Counted from the first letter of the stretch, positions 26,758 to 36,038 are shown. The stretch is 64,000 bases of DNA from Simiduia curdlanivorans (GCF_030409605.1 NZ_JAUFQG010000006.1:620001-684000); one strand, 5' to 3'. Made by a program: numbers and translations. Notes: a model not told the origin generated them from the letters alone.

Positions 26758-28146
26758 ATGGCAATTTCGGTATTTGACCTTTTTAAAGTCGGCATAGGCC
26801 CATCCAGCTCGCACACTGTCGGCCCGATGATTGCGGCGCGACGCTTTTTGGAGGAGATTCCTGTTACCGTCACTAACGTAAACCGGGTCTGTGTGGATCT
26901 ATTTGGCTCCCTCGCGATGACGGGCGAAGGCCACGGCACCGATACCGCCATTCTTTTAGGCCTCTCAGGCCAAGCACCCGCAACGGTTTTAGTGGAAGAT
27001 ATTGCACCAATGCTTAGCGCTATTGCACGCGACAAAAGCTTGTCGCTTTTAGGCCGACACGCGGTCGATTTTGATAGCGCAAAAGATATTATTTTCAACA
27101 AAGGCGCAAGCCTACCGCAGCACCCGAATGGCATGACCTGCCAAGCCTTCGATGCGGCTGGCGCAGTACTGTTTTGCAAGAGCTACTTTTCCATTGGCGG
27201 CGGATTTGTGTTGGCCGAGGATGAATTTGCCGACGCGGAAAACTCCGGTTTCGACGCCCCCTATGATTTCCAATCGGCCAAAGAGCTGTTGGCCATGGGT
27301 AAGCAATCGGGTAAAAGCATCGATCAAATGGCGCTGGAAAATGAGTTAGTGCTCAAGACTGAAGCCGAGGTGATCGACGGCGTTTATAAAATATGGAAAG
27401 TAATGGATGCCTGTATCGCGCGCGGCTGTGCCACCAAAGGTATTTTACCCGGTTCACTCGGCGTCAAACGCCGCGCCGCTGAAATGCACGAAGATCTACA
27501 AGAGCGATTAGAAAATGGTGTGCCCGACGCTTTGGCGGTGATGGACTGGGTGAGTTTATTTGCCTTGGCCGTAAACGAAGAAAATGCCGCCGGCGGCAAA
27601 GTCGTTACCGCACCCACCAATGGTGCGGCCGGTGTAATACCCGCCGTGCTCGCCTACTATGTGAAATTTGTTTACACCCCCGACATGGGCGGCCTGAAAA
27701 AACTGGTAGTGCGATTTTTACTCGCCAGTGCCGCCATTGGCATGCTATTTAAACGCAATGCTTCCATCTCTGCCGCAGAAGTTGGCTGCCAAGGTGAAAT
27801 TGGCGTGGCCTGTTCCATGGCCGCCGGCGGCTTAACCGCCGTGATGGGCGGCACCAATGAACAAGTAGAAAACGCCGCCGAAATTGGCATGGAACACAAC
27901 CTCGGTTTAACCTGCGACCCCATCGGCGGGTTGGTTCAAATCCCCTGTATCGAACGCAATACCATGGGCGCGATCAAGGCCATTAACGCCTCGCGCTTAG
28001 CTTTGCGCGGCGACGGCAGCCACCGCGTGTCGCTCGACTCGGTCATCGAAACCATGTTTCAAACGGGTATCGATATGCAGGCAAAGTACAAAGAAACCGC
28101 CGAAGGTGGGCTGGCAATAAACGCCGTTAACGTTGTGGAATGCTAA
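26758..28146 (+). CDS. sdaA: L-serine ammonia-lyase (serine deaminase)
   Basis: A 462-residue single-chain iron-sulfur L-serine dehydratase, matching the usual length. It starts MAISVFDLFKVGIGPSSSHT, the family N-terminus, and contains TAPTNGAAGVIPAVL and GVACSMAAGGL, followed by CDPIGGLVQIPCIERN, whose cysteines help bind the [4Fe-4S] cluster. It converts L-serine to pyruvate and ammonia in the cytoplasm. A direct-repeat pair lies upstream. The gene converges with the hemerythrin gene after 34 bp. Confidence 0.97.
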   Translation: MAISVFDLFKVGIGPSSSHTVGPMIAARRFLEEIPVTVTNVNRVCVDLFGSLAMTGEGHGTDTAILLGLSGQAPATVLVEDIAPMLSAIARDKSLSLLGRHAVDFDSAKDIIFNKGASLPQHPNGMTCQAFDAAGAVLFCKSYFSIGGGFVLAEDEFADAENSGFDAPYDFQSAKELLAMGKQSGKSIDQMALENELVLKTEAEVIDGVYKIWKVMDACIARGCATKGILPGSLGVKRRAAEMHEDLQERLENGVPDALAVMDWVSLFALAVNEENAAGGKVVTAPTNGAAGVIPAVLAYYVKFVYTPDMGGLKKLVVRFLLASAAIGMLFKRNASISAAEVGCQGEIGVACSMAAGGLTAVMGGTNEQVENAAEIGMEHNLGLTCDPIGGLVQIPCIERNTMGAIKAINASRLALRGDGSHRVSLDSVIETMFQTGIDMQAKYKETAEGGLAINAVNVVEC

Positions 28147-28180
28147 GCCAGGAAGGCAATTTACAATCGACAAACCCACA

Positions 28181-28762
28181 TTAACCTTGGTTTTTTGACT
28201 GACTTAATTGTGCATCGCGAATGAGCTGGGCACCTAAATTTTGATATTGGGCGCGTTGTAAACTGCCAAACAATCCATCTTCGCGTTTAGGCAGTGCCTC
28301 GGCCACGTCATCCCAATCCTGATCCGTTAAATGACGCATGAGCAGCGGATACAAGCGCGCGTTTTCGCGATGAATGTGAGCCAACTGGCCATGCACAAAA
28401 CCGCGAGTTTCCTCGATTACACGCTCGCGCGGTACAACGCTATCGGATGCAATATGCTGATAAACTTTAAGCGCCACTTTTGCCTGATGCTCTAGCATCT
28501 GATGCTCATCCATTAGCCACTGCACTTCACGCGCCTGGTCTACGCCTTTTGCCCTTAACTTGGCAACTAAGGCATCTTCCAGGGGGTGATGCCATTGCTG
28601 CGGATAGGTGTGTATATAATCCAGCACCTCAAGAATCATGCTGACATTAAAGGTGTGCCCCTCAACACCTTGATCTAATGCATCAATTTCACACTGAACG
28701 CAGTGCAGTAAACGCATAAAATTTGCGTGATCTTGGCGCAAGGTAAGCATTAACGCATGCAT
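28181..28762 (-). CDS. Hemerythrin HHE-domain protein
   Basis: A 193-residue protein with the hemerythrin-like four-helix iron site: His in LRQDHANF, WHHPLED, DEHQMLEHQA and HGQLAHIHRENARLYPLL. Such proteins bind a di-iron centre and sense or buffer oxygen, nitric oxide or iron. There is no signal peptide, so it is cytoplasmic. It lies downstream of the photolyase on the same strand after 73 bp, but a functional link is not evident. Confidence 0.9.
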   Translation of the reverse strand: MHALMLTLRQDHANFMRLLHCVQCEIDALDQGVEGHTFNVSMILEVLDYIHTYPQQWHHPLEDALVAKLRAKGVDQAREVQWLMDEHQMLEHQAKVALKVYQHIASDSVVPRERVIEETRGFVHGQLAHIHRENARLYPLLMRHLTDQDWDDVAEALPKREDGLFGSLQRAQYQNLGAQLIRDAQLSQSKNQG

Positions 28763-28835
28763 CTTACTAGGTTCCCGTTCACCCCATCGGATAAAACTAG
28801 CCTAGCCTAAAAAACAACGTCATGATTGATATCAA

Positions 28836-30269
28836 CTAGAGCTCGGCGAAGGCCTCTATGGCCGAACGCCGAGACAATTTCAAGTCCACCAAGGGCGCGG
28901 GATACAAACCGCGCTCGGCCGAGGGCGGTTGATGGATATGTTTGTTATTGAGCTGCGCCAGCTCAGGTAGCCACGCCCGAATAAACTCACCCTGAGCGTC
29001 AAAGCGCTGGGATTGCAACACCGGGTTAAACACTCGAAAGTAAGGTGCCGCGTCTGTACCCGTTGAGGCGCTCCACTGCCAACCGCCGTTGTTCGCGGCA
29101 AAATCCGCATCCACTAGGCGCTGCATAAAATAGGCCTCGCCTAAACGCCAGTCGATAAATAAATTCTTGGTTAGGTAGCTGGCCACCACCATGCGCAATC
29201 GGTTGTGCATCCAGCCGGTTTGATTTAATTGTGCCATGGCGGCATCGACTAGGGGCACCCCCGTTTTTCCCTCGCACCAAGCGCTGAAGTCCTTCGGCGC
29301 CTTGCGCCACTGCACAGCCCGGGTTTTATCTTGGAAGGGTAAATTCTTCGAAACCTTCGGGAAATGCCACATGACATAGTAATAAAAATCGCGCCAAGCC
29401 AACTCGTTTAACCAGGTTTGCATGGCAGGCTCAAACCAATCGCCTTGCGCCTCGTTCAACCAGGCCGCTAGGCATTGGCGTGGGCCAATAACACCGGCGG
29501 CGAGATAAGGCGACAGAGTTGACGTGCCGGCAACGGCGGGGAAATCGCGCTGCGCTTGATAATCTCGCACCGAATGTTGCAAAAAATTATTTAAACGACG
29601 CTGCGCCTCGTCCTCGCCTGTGGGCCAAAGTGCGTGCAGGTGTTGATAATCGCCAGGCAATTCAGAGCTTAAATAAAGAGACTGGACATCCAGAGCGGCG
29701 TATTTTTTTGTCTTTTTGATCTTTTTGTCTTGCTTACCGACACTAGCTTTGGGCATTTGCCACTGCGCTATTAATGCCGACAACCAATTTTTTTTGAATG
29801 CAGTAAATACTTTATAAGGTGTGCCAGAATGCGTTAACACCTGATCGGGGTGCACCAGGCTACGGTCGTGATTGATATGGGCGTTTATACCTATGCCTGC
29901 CAGCTGGCTCGATACTTGGTCATCGCGCTGGCGTTCATCCCAACCACATTCAGCTTGCCAATATACGTCTGAAATTTGCTTGCCTGCGGCAAAGTCAGCT
30001 AGTACAGCAGGCGCGTCGGCAAACAGAGGCGCCTGCAATAACCTCAGCTCAATGCCATGGCTGGCTAAATCTGCGCTGAGTTGAACTAATTGTCGAGCGA
30101 TAAAATCACGCTTAGGCAAACCTAGGTTATGGCCTTGCCACTGGCTTTGGCTAACCAAAAAGACCGCGTAGACTTCTCCGCCCGAGGCCTTTGCCTGCGA
30201 CCAGGCTTTGCGCAAGGCGAAATTGTCATGCAGACGTAAATCGCTGCGTAGCCACACCAGTTGGTTCAT
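28836..30269 (-). CDS. phrB: Deoxyribodipyrimidine photolyase (CPD, class I)
   Basis: A 477-residue photolyase. The N-terminal antenna-binding alpha/beta domain starts LVWLRSDLRLHDNFAL. The FAD-binding helical domain contains GVPLVDAAMAQLNQTGWMHN and NNGGWQWSASTGTDAAPYF, both diagnostic. It repairs cyclobutane pyrimidine dimers with light. I chose the ATG at 30269 (MNQLVWLRSD) over an in-frame TTG four codons earlier. It lies downstream of a DUF523/DUF1722 gene, an arrangement that recalls the ybgA-phr pair of Escherichia coli. Confidence 0.95.
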   Translation of the reverse strand: MNQLVWLRSDLRLHDNFALRKAWSQAKASGGEVYAVFLVSQSQWQGHNLGLPKRDFIARQLVQLSADLASHGIELRLLQAPLFADAPAVLADFAAGKQISDVYWQAECGWDERQRDDQVSSQLAGIGINAHINHDRSLVHPDQVLTHSGTPYKVFTAFKKNWLSALIAQWQMPKASVGKQDKKIKKTKKYAALDVQSLYLSSELPGDYQHLHALWPTGEDEAQRRLNNFLQHSVRDYQAQRDFPAVAGTSTLSPYLAAGVIGPRQCLAAWLNEAQGDWFEPAMQTWLNELAWRDFYYYVMWHFPKVSKNLPFQDKTRAVQWRKAPKDFSAWCEGKTGVPLVDAAMAQLNQTGWMHNRLRMVVASYLTKNLFIDWRLGEAYFMQRLVDADFAANNGGWQWSASTGTDAAPYFRVFNPVLQSQRFDAQGEFIRAWLPELAQLNNKHIHQPPSAERGLYPAPLVDLKLSRRSAIEAFAEL

Positions 30270-30360
30270 AACTTTACTCAAAACTTAACATTCGACGTTC
30301 AAGGTTCTTCCACCGAAACAAAACAGAGCTTGCGCCCTGCAATGAATAAAACCGATCCCG

Positions 30361-31317
30361 CTAGATAAAACTGCGCAAGCCCAGTTCTGGGGCATGTGGT
30401 GCCCAATAGGTTTGATTGCGTAGATAGTCATCGCTGCTGCGTTTCAAGTGATGCTTAAACAAGGTCAGTGGCGCCACCAAGGGTGTCACCCCCAGTCGAT
30501 ATTGATCAATAGCGCATAACAACTCTTGCCTATCTTCAGCATCGACAAAGCGTTTGAAGTAACCGAGTAAATGCAAAAGTACGTTGCTGTGACTCTTTCT
30601 GTCAGCCAATTTTTTCAGGCCGTCCATTAATAACTCAATAAATTTCACCGCCACATTATCAACAGGCAGCCTTTCATGATTGGCCAGCAATTTACCGACC
30701 GCGCGATAGTGGCTTTGCGAATGTGCCATCAGTTGGTATTTATAAGGGCTGTAAAACTTAATCAACTTACCCATCGTCAGCGACTCGTTATTGAGTAAAC
30801 GCCATTGGCGGTAAACGCTCAAGCGCACCATAAAATTTTCTCGAATGACGAGATCGTTAAGTCGGCCGGCGTCTTCAAAAGGCAGTAACGGATTGGCTTT
30901 TTGTACCGCTAGGGCAAACAGACCAACACCTTTTTTATCGGCTTGGTAGCCATTGGTTCGATAGGTTTTAACATTGGCGGGGCCACAGCTGGGCGAGTCG
31001 TTCATAAATACGAAGCCATCCAAATCGGGATGACGCTGCATAAAATTTCTGCCAACGTCGGTCAGCGCTTGGGCGTAATCTACGCCCTCAGAAGGCTCTT
31101 GGCTTGGAACCACTTTGATAATATCCTCGCTGCGCACTAAGCGTATAGCAGGCCTTGGTACTGGCAGGCCGATGGCCACTTCGGGGCAAATAGGTATAAA
31201 GTCGGCCTGTGTGGCCAACACTCGCTCGCAGAAATCACTGCGCTTGTGCCCCGCATTAAAGCGCACCTTTTGGCCCATCAAACAAGCGCTAATACCTACT
31301 TTTAATTTACTGGTCAT
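30361..31317 (-). CDS. DUF523 and DUF1722 domain protein
   Basis: A 318-residue protein of two domains. Residues ~1-150 are DUF523 with conserved cysteines in SACLMGQKVRFNAGHK, ICPEVAIGLPVPR and MNDSPSCGP. Residues ~185-310 are DUF1722 (YbgA-like), helical. The function is unknown; a sulfur or metal role for the DUF523 cysteines is often assumed. It is 91 bp upstream of the photolyase gene on the same strand, probably in one operon. Confidence 0.92.
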   Translation of the reverse strand: MTSKLKVGISACLMGQKVRFNAGHKRSDFCERVLATQADFIPICPEVAIGLPVPRPAIRLVRSEDIIKVVPSQEPSEGVDYAQALTDVGRNFMQRHPDLDGFVFMNDSPSCGPANVKTYRTNGYQADKKGVGLFALAVQKANPLLPFEDAGRLNDLVIRENFMVRLSVYRQWRLLNNESLTMGKLIKFYSPYKYQLMAHSQSHYRAVGKLLANHERLPVDNVAVKFIELLMDGLKKLADRKSHSNVLLHLLGYFKRFVDAEDRQELLCAIDQYRLGVTPLVAPLTLFKHHLKRSSDDYLRNQTYWAPHAPELGLRSFI

Positions 31318-31411
31318 AATTGCCTCCGATTTTCAGACTATACGCATAACACCAGCCATTGGATCAAAGGCAACTAGAAACCGAGGCTTAACATGAACTA
31401 TATTTGTCGAT

Positions 31412-31684
31412 ATGAAGCTGCTACTCAACTTGAAAGATAGGCTCTACCAGCACTACAGCGCCCCGCTGGCGCAGTCCTTCGCCCAGTTTAAGCTGGGCGC
31501 CATGGTATTTTTCTTCGGTTTAGTGCTGGTTTATATGACCCAACAACTGATTGGAGCGTCATTGCGCCAAGAAGTATTAAGTGCCCTAGGGCTCGCGATT
31601 GCGGGAGTGGGGTTTGTCCTAGCCATGAGCGCCCATGTGCGCATGCTTATTAGCCGCCTGTTACATTTCTTTAAGAACCCATAA
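31412..31684 (+). CDS. Small membrane protein of unknown function
   Basis: A 90-residue protein with two predicted membrane helices (LGAMVFFFGLVLVYM and LGLAIAGVGFVLAMSA) and basic ends. I do not recognise the family. The start is the ATG at 31412; no clear ribosome site precedes it. A 15-codon open frame from an ATG at 31393 overlaps the start in another frame and might be a leader peptide. The 3' end overlaps the convergent rsmJ gene by 14 bp. Confidence 0.65.
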   Translation: MKLLLNLKDRLYQHYSAPLAQSFAQFKLGAMVFFFGLVLVYMTQQLIGASLRQEVLSALGLAIAGVGFVLAMSAHVRMLISRLLHFFKNP

Positions 31685-32492
31685 TGGGGTCGAAATCCGG
31701 CATTAATTTGTCGGGCATTTTCTTGATGGGGTAAACATCAAACCGGCTCGACTTACCGGCTATCTCGAGCGCCGGCTTCTGCCCGGCCAAATAAGGCGCT
31801 TTGCGCGGGCGCTTCACCACCACTCTAAAGCGCGCGACCGCTAGGGCTTGGCTCAGCAACAAATCTTGATCCAGATCTTCGCCGACCAGATGATGAAATG
31901 CCGTCATTTCTTTTTTAACCGCGGCGCTTTTTTCCCGCGCGGGAAACATCGGATCTAAGAAAATCACGTCTGCGGCAGGCATCGCTTGGGTGGAATCGGT
32001 GTGTGCATCAATCAAGCACATACGCGAAAAAATAGGCTGCAACTGGCTATCGCCCGAAGCCACAGCGCGGGCTCGATTGAGGCCATCGGAAAGCAGCGCG
32101 TATACCACCGGGTTGCGCTCCTGTAAGAGCACCCCAGCACCTAGGCTCGCCAGCACAAAGCTATCCCCGCCTAAGCCGGCGGTTGCATCGAGCACCAAGG
32201 GGCAAACGCCGGGCTTCAAGCCCACTGCTTTGGCCACCATTTGGCCGCGGCCGCCACCAAATTGACGACGATGGTCCGACGCACCACCGGTAAAGTCGAC
32301 CCAAATAGGCCCCGGCGCCTTGCGCCCGGTGTATTGCAGCTGCAGGCCCTCGGGGCTTAGCTGCAAGACTAACTCCGGATCGACTAAGGTTGCAGCGTCA
32401 GTCATACCGAGCAAGGGAAAGCCAAATTGACCCGCAAGCGCTTCGGCTTCGCTGGCTAGGCTTGCATCGGTAAAAATCAGTGGGCAGGTCAC
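31671..32492 (-). CDS. rsmJ: 16S rRNA (guanine(1516)-N(2))-methyltransferase
   Basis: A 273-residue SAM-dependent methyltransferase of the RsmJ (YhiQ) family. VDFTGGASDHRRQFGGGRG and LDATAGLGGDSFVLASLG are hallmark segments; the latter is the SAM-binding motif. FLDPMFPAR contains the catalytic DPMFP. It methylates G1516 of 16S rRNA. The start codon is GTG at 32490-32492 with GAGAGG upstream. Confidence 0.95.
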   Translation of the reverse strand: MTCPLIFTDASLASEAEALAGQFGFPLLGMTDAATLVDPELVLQLSPEGLQLQYTGRKAPGPIWVDFTGGASDHRRQFGGGRGQMVAKAVGLKPGVCPLVLDATAGLGGDSFVLASLGAGVLLQERNPVVYALLSDGLNRARAVASGDSQLQPIFSRMCLIDAHTDSTQAMPAADVIFLDPMFPAREKSAAVKKEMTAFHHLVGEDLDQDLLLSQALAVARFRVVVKRPRKAPYLAGQKPALEIAGKSSRFDVYPIKKMPDKLMPDFDPIMGS

Positions 32493-32574
32493 ACAAACCT
32501 CTCAAATGTTATTTGCCCACCATTCTACTTGAGACCCTCGGGCGAACAGAAACTTTGTTCTCCCCGGTGCCTCT

Positions 32575-33792
32575 TCACGATAAACCAAACGGGTTTTCCA
32601 GCGAGGGCGAGGGCTCAGTAAACCAGCGCGGGCCGGCGTCGGTCATGTAGAAATGATCCTCTAAGCGCACGCCAAATTCGCCTGGCAACACCAGCATGGG
32701 TTCGTTAGAAAAAACCATGCCCTGTTGCAGTGGCATTTGATTGCCGCGCACGAGATAAGGCCACTCGTGAATATCTAGGCCGCAGCCGTGACCGGTGCGA
32801 TGGGGCAAACCTGGCAGAGCGTAGTCGGCACTAAAGCCCTGCTCCGCCAAAACCTTGCGTGCCGCGTCATCGGGGGCGGCGCAGGGTGCATTAAGTTGCG
32901 CGGCATTAAATGCGGCCAATTGGGCGAGCCGCTCCGCTTCGAAGGCTTGTTGCTGGCGCGCCGTTATCTCGCCAAAGGCAAAGCTGCGGGTAATATCGGA
33001 GTTGTAGCCGTGCAGTTGGCAACCGGTATCGATCAACACCCAGTCGTTTTCCTGCAGAATCTGCGGGTTCTTAACCCCGTGCGGGAAACTCGATGCCACA
33101 CCAAATAAGACGATGCAAAAATAAGAGCCCGAGGCCCCCACGGCGCGATGGGCGTCATCGATAAAGTTTTTCACTTCGGTGGTACTGATGCCGGCCCGCA
33201 AAATAGATGCCGCCGCTTTATGTACTTCAATGGTCATGTCTTTGGCGCGCTGCATCAGTGCAATTTCAAGCTCGGACTTTTGCATCCTGCAGCCTGCCGT
33301 GATGACATCGGCATTACACCAGAGGTAGGTGCTACAGGCTTTGGCAATACCATCGGTTATGAAGAAAGAGGCACTTTCATCCAAACCGATAAGGCCGTCG
33401 GTAATACCTATTTGCGCCAGCACTAGACCAAACAGTGCATAGGGGCTCTCGTGCTCTTGCCAACCGTGGAATGTGCCTGGTACGAGCATGAATTCATTCA
33501 AGGTATTTTCTTCAAAGGCCGGGCCGATAAACTGCAGCTCGCCTTGGGCCGGCAAAATAGCCCCCACCATGCGCTCACTGGCATACCACTGCATACCGGT
33601 AAAGTAGTAGAGATTGGTACCGGCATTTAGATAGATAGCGGCAATACCTTGCGCTTGCATCAAGCCTTGCGCACGTGCGATTCGAGCTTGAAACTCAGCC
33701 ACAGGTACAGGTGCCACATCGGCATTCATTATCCGTAGTTTTGCCAGCGCCTGCTCGGGTGTTGAGCCACCCACACCTAAACACTTGGTCAT
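32575..33792 (-). CDS. M24-family metallopeptidase (Xaa-Pro peptidase-like)
   Basis: A 405-residue peptidase with a creatinase-like N-terminal domain (to ~165) and a pita-bread catalytic domain. Metal ligands are visible: Asp in VLIDTGCQ, Asp in YNSDITRSF, His in TGHGCGLDIHEWPY, Glu in FSNEPMLVLPGEFGVRLEDHF (two Glu). It should remove N-terminal residues before proline or cleave Xaa-Pro dipeptides in the cytoplasm. GAGGGTGA just before the ATG at 33792 supports this start, though a later ATG (MNADV) exists. Confidence 0.9.
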   Translation of the reverse strand: MTKCLGVGGSTPEQALAKLRIMNADVAPVPVAEFQARIARAQGLMQAQGIAAIYLNAGTNLYYFTGMQWYASERMVGAILPAQGELQFIGPAFEENTLNEFMLVPGTFHGWQEHESPYALFGLVLAQIGITDGLIGLDESASFFITDGIAKACSTYLWCNADVITAGCRMQKSELEIALMQRAKDMTIEVHKAAASILRAGISTTEVKNFIDDAHRAVGASGSYFCIVLFGVASSFPHGVKNPQILQENDWVLIDTGCQLHGYNSDITRSFAFGEITARQQQAFEAERLAQLAAFNAAQLNAPCAAPDDAARKVLAEQGFSADYALPGLPHRTGHGCGLDIHEWPYLVRGNQMPLQQGMVFSNEPMLVLPGEFGVRLEDHFYMTDAGPRWFTEPSPSLENPFGLS

Positions 33793-33917
33793 AATTCACC
33801 CTCTTAATGTAACCGTGAACGGAGACTTTAAAATATTGTATACACTTTAAAGTTGCTGTGTTGAATTAGACTCTTGAACGTCATAATTCCCCATAAAATA
33901 TAAAACCTATCTTTCAC

Positions 33918-33946
33918 CCGTCATCAAACTGCAACATTACTGTCAT
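33918..33946 (+). promoter_or_regulatory. PhoB box (three 7-mers at 11-bp spacing)
   Basis: CCGTCAT (33918), CTGCAAC (33929) and CTGTCAT (33940) are each separated by 4 bp, giving the 11-bp period of a PhoB box, whose consensus half-site is CTGTCAT. It lies 58 bp before the PstS-like gene start. It predicts induction under phosphate limitation. Confidence 0.75.
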
Positions 33947-34004
33947 ATCTTGCCTCGCGCCTGAAAACGGCGGTATTAAGCCCCACACCCGAAAGGAAGT
34001 AGCA

Positions 34005-35351
34005 ATGAGCAACAAGCCACAGCAGTTACGCAACCTAATATGTTCCGCTTTAGGTGGTATTTGGCTAACCTTTTCACCCCTCGCGCTCGCCGACAACCCG
34101 ACGCTGGCACAAGGTTTACTGTTCACCGCCAAAGGCTCCAATACCGTGGGTGCCGAACTGGTGCCGCAAATGGCTGAACACTATTTGCAATCGAAAGGCT
34201 TGGTTAATATCAGCCGTCAGGCTCTCGATAAGGAAAACGAGTATCGCGTACTCGGCTTTCTCCCCAATCAAACCAAACCAAGTTACATAGACATTGCCGC
34301 ACACGGCTCGTCTACTGCATTTGAAGGGCTAGACGATCACACTGCCGACATCGGCATGTCATCGCGTCGCATCAAATCTGAGGAGGTGCAAAAACTCAAG
34401 CCGTTAGGCGAAATGGAGAGCTTTGCCGCCGAAAAAGTGATCGCCATCGACGGCCTCGCCATCATCGTTCACCCACAGAATAGGTTGGATGCATTAACCA
34501 GCGAGCAAGTGGCGAAAATATTTTCTGGCGAGATTAGCCATTGGGATCAACTCGGTGCCGGCCAAGGTGAGATAGTGCGCTATGCCCGAGACGAGAACTC
34601 CGGCACTTGGGACACCTTCAAAAATTTGGTGCTGGGCAAACTACCATTGGCCAATGGCACGGCGCGCTTTGAATCCAACGACGAGCTATCGAAACAGGTG
34701 GCAAACAACCTCAGGGGCATTGGTTTTGTCGGCCTCGCTGCGGTGAACAAGGCCAAAGCCCTTGCTATTTACAATCAGGGCACCGAGCCGATGCAGCCCA
34801 CCAAAATCGCCGTGGCCACCGAGGATTACCTCTTGTCGCGGCGCCTTTACCTGTATCTATCGCCTAATTCAAGCAACCCCTACATAAACGACTTTATCCA
34901 TTTCGCCCAAGGCCAAGCGGGCCAAGCGGTGGTAGAAAATGTCGGTTATGTGTCGCAAAACCCAAGCTTGGTAAAACCAGACTTAAACAATATCGACGAT
35001 CCAGATTATTTAGCGCTGGTGAAAGAGGCGCAGCGTCTATCGGTGAATATTCGCTTTAACGCCGGCAGTGCCGAATTGGACAATAAAGCGCTGCAAGACG
35101 TGGCGCGCCTAGTGGCCGTTATGTCGCAACCCGAGCAGCAGAATAAGCAACTGCTACTGATCGGCTTTGGCGATGCTAAGCAGACAACCTCGCGCGCTCT
35201 GATCCTGTCCAAATTGCGTGCTACCGCTGTGAAAATGGCGCTCTACAACCAAGGCGTGGGCTCGGCGCCGGTGGCTGGTTTTGGTGCCAGCATGCAAGTG
35301 GATGGGTCAAACAAAGAGCGGAATCAACGGGTAGAGGTGTGGTTACAGTAA
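34005..35351 (+). CDS. PstS-like substrate-binding protein fused to an OmpA domain
   Basis: A 448-residue periplasmic protein. Residues 1-~30 are a signal peptide ending LALA. Residues ~35-320 are a PstS/PBP-like phosphate-binding domain (GSNTVG, AAHGSSTAFEGL, IGMSSRRI, YARDENSGTWDTFK). Residues ~345-448 are an OmpA C-terminal peptidoglycan-binding domain (FNAGSAELD, LSKLRATAVKMAL, NKERNQRVEVWL). The fusion would tether a phosphate-binding domain to the cell wall. A PhoB box lies upstream and no pstCAB genes adjoin. GAAAGGAAG precedes the ATG at 34005. Confidence 0.9.
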   Translation: MSNKPQQLRNLICSALGGIWLTFSPLALADNPTLAQGLLFTAKGSNTVGAELVPQMAEHYLQSKGLVNISRQALDKENEYRVLGFLPNQTKPSYIDIAAHGSSTAFEGLDDHTADIGMSSRRIKSEEVQKLKPLGEMESFAAEKVIAIDGLAIIVHPQNRLDALTSEQVAKIFSGEISHWDQLGAGQGEIVRYARDENSGTWDTFKNLVLGKLPLANGTARFESNDELSKQVANNLRGIGFVGLAAVNKAKALAIYNQGTEPMQPTKIAVATEDYLLSRRLYLYLSPNSSNPYINDFIHFAQGQAGQAVVENVGYVSQNPSLVKPDLNNIDDPDYLALVKEAQRLSVNIRFNAGSAELDNKALQDVARLVAVMSQPEQQNKQLLLIGFGDAKQTTSRALILSKLRATAVKMALYNQGVGSAPVAGFGASMQVDGSNKERNQRVEVWLQ

Positions 35352-35388
35352 AGCCTGTGCCCTCGCCCCGCTAAAAAATAACCTTCCT

Positions 35389-35411
35389 GTGTGGTGCAAA
35401 AAGCATCACAC
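35389..35411 (+). terminator. Hairpin after the PstS-OmpA gene
   Basis: GTGTGGTGC and GCATCACAC form a 9-bp stem (one wobble) around AAAAA, 37 bp after the stop codon and 40 bp before the end of the convergent gene. No T-run follows. Confidence 0.5.
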
Positions 35412-35451
35412 CAACGATTCCAACAAACCCAGTCAGGTAATGCGTTCGCTA

Positions 35452-35961
35452 TCAATTAGCGCTTAGGTGCAGCGCTGGGTGCTGGCCTTGGCGCTGCTGA
35501 TTCAACCGCGCAATGACTTTCTTGGCCGCTGCTTCAGTTGCCACGGTACAATCACTTTGCCATTGCTCAAGCATGGGCAAAGTGTCGCTGCTAAGGTCAG
35601 CGGTCGCTGTCGAGACGCCTAGGGCGGCTGGCGCGGATTGTAGGGGCAACAAATAACGCTGATCCGCTTTCAATAGGTGATCGCAGCCGCCCGGTGTGGT
35701 AACGCGAATATGTTGGCCCTTGACCAAGGTGCGATCGCCATTCCAGGTATCCACCACTTCCAACTCATAGCGCACGCGATCAACGCCCAGTGTACCGGGG
35801 TTCGACAAGCCAATGTTATAAAGAAACTCGCGCTCTAGCACCTTGGCTAAAACCTGCGGCGCCAGCGTCTTCGGCTCAGTCTCGACTGACTTGTCGGCCA
35901 TGGCCACAGGCGCTATGTTCAGCCCGCAGAGAGACAGAAGTAATACAGAAAAACGCATCAT
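35452..35961 (-). CDS. Exported hypothetical protein
   Basis: A 169-residue protein with a signal peptide (to about residue 22, VAMA). After it come a strand-rich segment VRYELEVVDTWNGDRTLVKG, HIRVTTPGGCDHLLKADQRY and a late cysteine in WQSDCTV. The pattern of strands and two well-spaced cysteines recalls TIMP/NTR-type OB-fold domains, but this is only resemblance. It converges with the PstS-OmpA gene and lies upstream of, and close to, the OmpA-family gene on the same strand side. I do not recognise the family. Confidence 0.75.
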   Translation of the reverse strand: MMRFSVLLLSLCGLNIAPVAMADKSVETEPKTLAPQVLAKVLEREFLYNIGLSNPGTLGVDRVRYELEVVDTWNGDRTLVKGQHIRVTTPGGCDHLLKADQRYLLPLQSAPAALGVSTATADLSSDTLPMLEQWQSDCTVATEAAAKKVIARLNQQRQGQHPALHLSAN

Positions 35962-36008
35962 TTTAAGGTGACATCCTAGAGCATGGTGCAGGTTAAAACA
36001 CAGAAACG

Positions 36009-36032
36009 CGGCGCCCGGTTCAATGGGCGCCG
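36009..36032 (-). terminator. Hairpin after the OmpA-family lipoprotein gene
   Basis: CGGCGCCC and GGGCGCCG form a perfect 8-bp stem with an 8-nt loop immediately after the stop codon at 36039. The following minus-strand sequence has only a short T-run. Confidence 0.6.
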
Positions 36033-36038
36033 ACGAAA

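Noticed and set aside
33825..33851. ACTTTAAA repeated 19 bp apart before the M24 peptidase gene
   Set aside because: Short and AT-rich; compatible with ordinary promoter DNA, no further support.
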